The position numbers and the translations under genes are program-made. From the NCBI GenBank assembly GCA_041487355.1, contig JBGPND010000145.1:1-13334 (forward strand): DNA of 13,334 nt, in the 5' to 3' direction. Position 1 is the stretch's first letter. Every line of letters begins with the position of its first letter. The notes under the pieces were generated by a model. It did not search any database and was not told the origin of the DNA. It saw only the letters and a list, made by a program, of their open reading frames with translations. Below, in pieces: positions 9,690 through 13,334 of this stretch. This DNA comes from JAMXLO01 sp041487355 (GTDB lineage: Bacteria; Pseudomonadota; Alphaproteobacteria; Acetobacterales; Acetobacteraceae).

Positions 9690-12443
9690 ATGGACGGGAG
9701 CAACGCAATCACGGCCGCGGTATTTTCCGCCTTCCGTAAGTGCCCGACGAAAGCGCATCTCGTGGCGATCGGTGAGCCCGCACCGGACGCCTTCTTCGCC
9801 GACATCGAGGCGCACATATCGTCTACGTACAAAGCGGCAGCGAAGCGGCGGCTACCCATCGGGGCCGAGATAGCGGAACTTCTCGATTTCGGACATTTGT
9901 GGCGCAGCCTCGACTATGAGACCATCACGCATCATGTCGACTGCGACACGGCCGTCTATGACTTTGTGCCGCCGCCGCACAGACCGGGAGGCCGCCAACC
10001 GCAGGAATCATCGCCATCCGGCACCCTTGTCCCCGTCCTGTTTTTACCCTGGGACAAGCCGGGCCTTTCCGACAGCCTCCTCGTGTGTTTCGGTGCGCTC
10101 GCGCTGTCGCAGGCCACCGGGATACTGGCAGACACCGGAGCACTGATCTACGGCGATGGCCACCGCCACAGAACCGTGAGGATCGGGGACCACGTCGCTC
10201 GGACGCGGCAGACCATCGAGGCGATCGGGGCAACTTGGCGCGGCCGGGAGCCGCCCCCCCTCGTCCTGAACAGGCATTGCGCCGTGTGCGACTTCCAGCC
10301 GAGGTGTCGCGGCCTCGCCATCGAACGCGACGATTTGAGCCTGCTCACCGCGATGACCGTCAAGGAGCGGGCGAAATGCAATGCCAAGGGAATTCTCACG
10401 ATAACGCAACTGTCCTACGGCTACCGCCCGCGGCGGCGCAAGCGCACCAGACCTGACGCCGAGCGTTCCGCCAAATACGTCAAACGAGCCGCCCCGGCCG
10501 CCAGAAACGACCACAAACTCAAGGCCCTGGCTGTCAAGAAGAGCCAGATCCATGTCGTCGGAGCTCCGTCGCTAAAGTTCGAGGGCGTCCCGACTTTCCT
10601 CGACGTTGAAGGGATGCCGGACAGGGATTTCTACTACCTTGTCGGGCTTCGGTTCGAAAGCGGTGGCGAACAGGTGGAGCGCTCGTTCTGGGCGGATGGG
10701 TTGGATGGCGAGCGCGTGATGTGGGAGAACTGCCTGCGGACGATCAAGGCGATCGGGAATGCGCAGATCGTCAGCTACGGCGCGTACGAGACTCGGTTCC
10801 TCAGGCAGATGAAGGAGCGTCACGTTCTGGCGCCCGACGACGTGGAATTCGTCGATCGGCTGATCGCAACGTCGGTCAACCTCGTCGGCTGCATTTACGG
10901 CAAGATCTATTTCCCGACGTTTTCGAATGGCCTCAAGGAAGTCGGCCGATACCTCGGGTTCGAGTGGACTTGGCCACTGGCTTCGGGCGCCGCAGCGCCA
11001 TTACTGCGGCGGGCCTGGGAGCTTGGCGCGGACGACCGGCACAAGCGCGCACTGATCGGTTACAACATGGACGACTGCCGAGCGGCCGCGACGGTCGCGG
11101 ATGCCCTGGTCCGCATCTGCGACGGCGGCAACCCCGACGACCCGTTGAGACTGGAAGCGGTCAAAGTGAGTTCGTTGGAGGTCGGCTTCCAGCGGACCTT
11201 CGGCAAGTTCGCCAGCGCCCTGCCCGAGTTCGAAAAAATCAATTCCGCCGCTTACTGGGACTACCAGAGATCCAAGGTGTACATTAGGACAAACAAGGAG
11301 ATCCGGCGTACTGTCGAGAAATATAGAAGAACTAGCAGGCAGGTGTTGGTCGAAAAGGAGGTTAGGGTCGGCGACAAACCAGATGTTTGTCCTAAATGCG
11401 GTTCGGAGAAGCTATGGGTAGTGGCTAGTCAGTCCCACGTGCTCTTTGACCTGAGGTTCATGCGCCGGGGAATCAAGCGATGGGCCATCCAGTATCATTA
11501 CAATAGATACAAATGCCACGACTGTTCGGCCGTGATGACACCACATCGCCGGGACTGGCAATACGGCCCGAATCTGCGCGCCTATGTCATTTACCTCCTG
11601 ATCGAAATGCGCCTGTCATTCCAGAAAATATCGGACCACATCACATCCTTGTTCAATCTGCCCGTGCGCACAAACACGCCTAGTTTCATAAAATCTGCGA
11701 TGGCGAACAGGTACGAACCGACCTACCGCCAGATTCTCAAGCAGATTGTGCAGGGATCTCTTGTCCACGCCGATGAGACCAAAGGTGTCGTCAGGGGCGG
11801 CGGGCATTACGTCTGGGTGTTCACGAACCTGACTTCCGTCGCGTACGTGTACGCGGAAACGCGTGAGGCGGCGATCCTGGAGGATCTGTTGAAGGGGTTT
11901 AGTGGGGTTCTGGTGTCGGATTTCTACGCCGCATACGACTCGGTGCCTTGCGCGCAGCAGAAGTGCCTCATTCACCTAATGCGTGACATAAATGAGGACG
12001 TTCTCAAGAACCCGTTCAACGAAGAGTTGGCGTCGATCGCGAGGGGATTCGGCGGCTTGCTGCGAGAGATCGTCGAAACGATTGACACGTATGGCTTGAA
12101 GGCGCGGCATCTCGGCAAGCACAAGCGATCGGCGGCGAGCTTCATCGAGAACGTCGCGGCGCTCAAATGCAAGACCGAGGTCGGATCCACTCTCAAAAAG
12201 AGGCTCGAAAAGAACAAGGACAAACTGTTCACGTTTCTCGACTACGACAACGTGCCGTGGAATAATAATAACGCGGAGCACGCTGTTCATGCGTTCGTGA
12301 AACTCCGAAATGTCATGATGGCAAGTACGCCGAGAGGGACAAAAGAATATGCCACTTTGCTGAGCATTCAACAGACTCTACAATATCGTGGAAAAAACTT
12401 CTTGAATTTCCTTGCGTCTGAACAGACAGATATTGATAAATAA
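9690..12443 (+). CDS. RecB/Cas4-like nuclease - RNase H-like exonuclease - IS66-type DDE transposase fusion
   Basis: A 917-residue uninterrupted protein with three modules. Residues ~1-215 resemble the TM0106-type RecB/Cas4-like fold: Cys18 in 'FSAFRKCPTKA' and Cys197, Cys200, Cys206 in 'NRHCAVCDFQPRCRG' have the spacing of an iron-sulfur staple. The usual D...ExK catalytic pair is not obvious. A basic linker (about 245-290) follows. Residues ~300-475 resemble the YprB/RNase_H_2 exonuclease fold: D305 and E307 in 'PTFLDVEGMP', 'IVSYGAYETRFL', D389, and 'LIGYNMDDCRAA' (D461/D462). Residues ~540-910 are an IS66-like transposase: zinc ribbon C567/C570 with C609/C612, and DDE residues D695 ('HADET'), D744 ('SDFYAAYD') and E863 ('NNNNAEHAV'). 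No Shine-Dalgarno precedes ATG 9690, chosen because it starts the nuclease motif. GC falls sharply near residue 520. No IS66 OrfA/OrfB partners are adjacent. Module identities are fairly sure; the function of the whole is unknown. Confidence 0.85.
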   Translation: MDGSNAITAAVFSAFRKCPTKAHLVAIGEPAPDAFFADIEAHISSTYKAAAKRRLPIGAEIAELLDFGHLWRSLDYETITHHVDCDTAVYDFVPPPHRPGGRQPQESSPSGTLVPVLFLPWDKPGLSDSLLVCFGALALSQATGILADTGALIYGDGHRHRTVRIGDHVARTRQTIEAIGATWRGREPPPLVLNRHCAVCDFQPRCRGLAIERDDLSLLTAMTVKERAKCNAKGILTITQLSYGYRPRRRKRTRPDAERSAKYVKRAAPAARNDHKLKALAVKKSQIHVVGAPSLKFEGVPTFLDVEGMPDRDFYYLVGLRFESGGEQVERSFWADGLDGERVMWENCLRTIKAIGNAQIVSYGAYETRFLRQMKERHVLAPDDVEFVDRLIATSVNLVGCIYGKIYFPTFSNGLKEVGRYLGFEWTWPLASGAAAPLLRRAWELGADDRHKRALIGYNMDDCRAAATVADALVRICDGGNPDDPLRLEAVKVSSLEVGFQRTFGKFASALPEFEKINSAAYWDYQRSKVYIRTNKEIRRTVEKYRRTSRQVLVEKEVRVGDKPDVCPKCGSEKLWVVASQSHVLFDLRFMRRGIKRWAIQYHYNRYKCHDCSAVMTPHRRDWQYGPNLRAYVIYLLIEMRLSFQKISDHITSLFNLPVRTNTPSFIKSAMANRYEPTYRQILKQIVQGSLVHADETKGVVRGGGHYVWVFTNLTSVAYVYAETREAAILEDLLKGFSGVLVSDFYAAYDSVPCAQQKCLIHLMRDINEDVLKNPFNEELASIARGFGGLLREIVETIDTYGLKARHLGKHKRSAASFIENVAALKCKTEVGSTLKKRLEKNKDKLFTFLDYDNVPWNNNNAEHAVHAFVKLRNVMMASTPRGTKEYATLLSIQQTLQYRGKNFLNFLASEQTDIDK

Positions 12444-12476
12444 TCGAATGAACGCGAATGAAATAGTCCCCGGCGG

Positions 12477-12674
12477 GACGGCGTATCTTGGGATAACAAT
12501 AATACCGAGCACGCCGTGTGCGCTTTTACGTGGTTGCGGAACGTAATCAGTACGAGCACCCCCAAGGGCATCCGCGAATACGCCACGCTGCGGAGCATCC
12601 AGCAGACGTTGCGGTACGGTGGGATGGACTTCCCGGAATTCAGGCGATCGGGCAGAATGGAGATTGATGGCTGA
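12477..12674 (+). pseudogene. Diverged second copy of the IS66-type transposase C-terminus (remnant)
   Basis: The frame reads 'DGVSWDNNNTEHAVCAFTWL', 'RNVISTSTPKGIREYATLRS', 'IQQTLRYGGMDFPEFRRSGR', MEIDG and then TGA at 12672-12674. It aligns without gaps to the last ~63 residues of the preceding fusion gene (my hand count is 37 identical of 63), ends at the same point and retains the catalytic Glu (NTEHAV). No start codon or upstream part belongs to it; just before it, between 12444 and 12476, no homology is seen. It is a leftover end of a related but clearly different element, with GC-richer codons than the intact copy's C-terminal part. Not functional by itself. Confidence 0.8.
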
Positions 12675-12967
12675 TCCGAACGACAGGACTGCAGCGGCCC
12701 AACGCTGCGATATTGTTCCCCTTCCGCTGGTAGGCGAGCTGTTGTGCCTTGCCAACTGTGTGTTGATCCTCCCGGGGCACCGCATCACACGGAGGACTCC
12801 ATGGTGAGCATGAGCGAGGTTGTCGGCGCAACGGACGGGCTGGAAGAGGACGCGCGCGCTGTCGTCGCAATCCCAATTTGACGGCCCCTGTTGCTTCACA
12901 GCTGAATGTCCGGATTCCACCCTGAGCGGTCCTTCAGCCCTGGGTGTCATCCGTTAGGTTTGCACCA
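12675..12967. other. Non-coding or degraded stretch
   Basis: No recognisable gene. The only thing with a start signal is a 26-codon frame at 12801-12881 (MVSMSEVVGATDGLEEDARA...), with GGAGG 5 bp before its ATG. It resembles the opening of a small transposon-associated protein only vaguely and may be a truncated gene start. A weak inverted pair GCTGAA/TTCAGC (12901-12906, 12933-12938) lies on the downstream side of the minus-strand gene; it has no T tract. Transposon ends were sought and not identified. Confidence 0.4.
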
Positions 12968-13334
12968 CTAACGCGTCGCCGTCCAGCTTTCGGAGAATGC
13001 CAGCGCGCAGGTGCTGAAGGGTCGTCCTTCCCGCTCCCTCGCCCATGGCTGACCGACCGCCTGGATGCCGTTTCGCGACAGGCGCGCACCGAGTGCCGGT
13101 ATCAGCACGGTGCATACGCCGTAGGGCCGCTCTGGTTCGGCATTCGGCTGCGTATGGATCAGCAGCGGCTCGCCGATGCTGTACCAGGTGAGCGTGATCT
13201 CCTCATCCGACGTCACGAGGCGCTCCGTCCAGAAGTAGCGTGGATCGCCCGATTTGCTGAACTCGGCGTCGATCACCGGGATGGCCGGATCCGCCGTCTC
13301 GGCATTGAGCATGCCCTGGACAGTGGATTGCAGC
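12968..13334 (-). CDS. C-terminal part of an unrecognised protein (start beyond right edge)
   Basis: The minus-strand frame is open from the window's right edge (reading LQSTVQGMLNAE) to TAG at 12970-12968, giving at least 122 residues. The Met at 13312 is preceded in frame by sense codons, so it is probably internal. Visible stretches are 'DPRYFWTERLVTSDEEITLT', 'WYSIGEPLLIHTQPNAEPER' and 'PYGVCTVLIPALGARLSRNG', looking like a folded beta-rich domain, and a tail ending FSESWTATR. Codon use fits the host genome, so it is likely a real, expressed gene. I do not recognise the family and propose no function. Confidence 0.65.
   Translation of the reverse strand, partial: LQSTVQGMLNAETADPAIPVIDAEFSKSGDPRYFWTERLVTSDEEITLTWYSIGEPLLIHTQPNAEPERPYGVCTVLIPALGARLSRNGIQAVGQPWAREREGRPFSTCALAFSESWTATR

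Noticed and set aside
9341..9859. Upstream extension of the thiamine-enzyme frame to 712 residues.
   Set aside because: The extra 173 residues resemble no domain and overlap the start of the divergent nuclease-transposase gene; Met at 9340 starts the normal family sequence.
9495..12972. CCACTAAC occurs at 9495-9502 and 12965-12972 on either side of the transposase gene, like an 8-bp IS66 target duplication.
   Set aside because: The sequences just inside (TGACAGAGG... and, inverted, TGCAAACCT...) do not form inverted repeats, and an 8-base match between two ~300-bp flanks is expected about once by chance.

Overview
The window reads as GC-rich alphaproteobacterial chromosome, most likely Rhodospirillales/Acetobacteraceae-like. 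This is inferred from the rpoC protein sequence, strong GC bias in third codon positions and the style of the palindromic repeat; no 16S or other marker is present. It opens inside rpoC, the 3' end of the rplKAJL-rpoBC transcription unit, which closes with a strong intrinsic terminator. Everything after that is accessory or decayed rather than the rpsL-rpsG-fusA block that often follows rpoC in this class.

Layout. (1) 1-3107: rpoC (5' truncated by the window edge) and its terminator. (2) 3115-3881: a compact type II toxin-antitoxin operon, a RelE/HigB-type toxin followed by an XRE-type antitoxin, preceded by a nested inverted repeat that looks like an autoregulatory operator. (3) 3884-5985: a gene graveyard. 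It holds a multiply frameshifted BASS-family transporter (minus), a LysR regulator fragment (plus), the 5' portion of a group II intron cut off just after the first codons of its reverse transcriptase (minus), fragments resembling a CpaC-type pilus secretin and an amidohydrolase (minus), and a nested palindromic repeat of about 190 bp. (4) 6026-9340: an intact, tightly packed minus-strand operon of a thiamine-pyrophosphate enzyme, a luciferase-like flavin oxidoreductase and a VOC/glyoxalase-fold protein, probably one catabolic or detoxification pathway of unknown substrate. (5) 9690-12443: the most unusual gene, one 917-residue open frame. It joins a Cas4/RecB-like nuclease module of the TM0106 type, an RNase H-like exonuclease module (YprB/RNase_H_2 type) and a complete IS66-type DDE transposase with a zinc ribbon. 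A diverged second copy of only its last ~65 codons follows at 12477-12674. (6) 12968 to the right edge: the C-terminal part of an unrecognised minus-strand protein.

How it fits together. The toxin-antitoxin pair, intron remnant, palindromic element, pseudogene mosaic and transposase-nuclease fusion all mark the stretch downstream of rpoC as a long-lived insertion zone. The main candidate for something not well described is the nuclease-exonuclease-transposase fusion. It keeps the residues expected of an active transposase and an active RNase H fold, but lacks the IS66 accessory genes and recognisable ends. All family assignments rest on motif recognition by eye; no database search was run.
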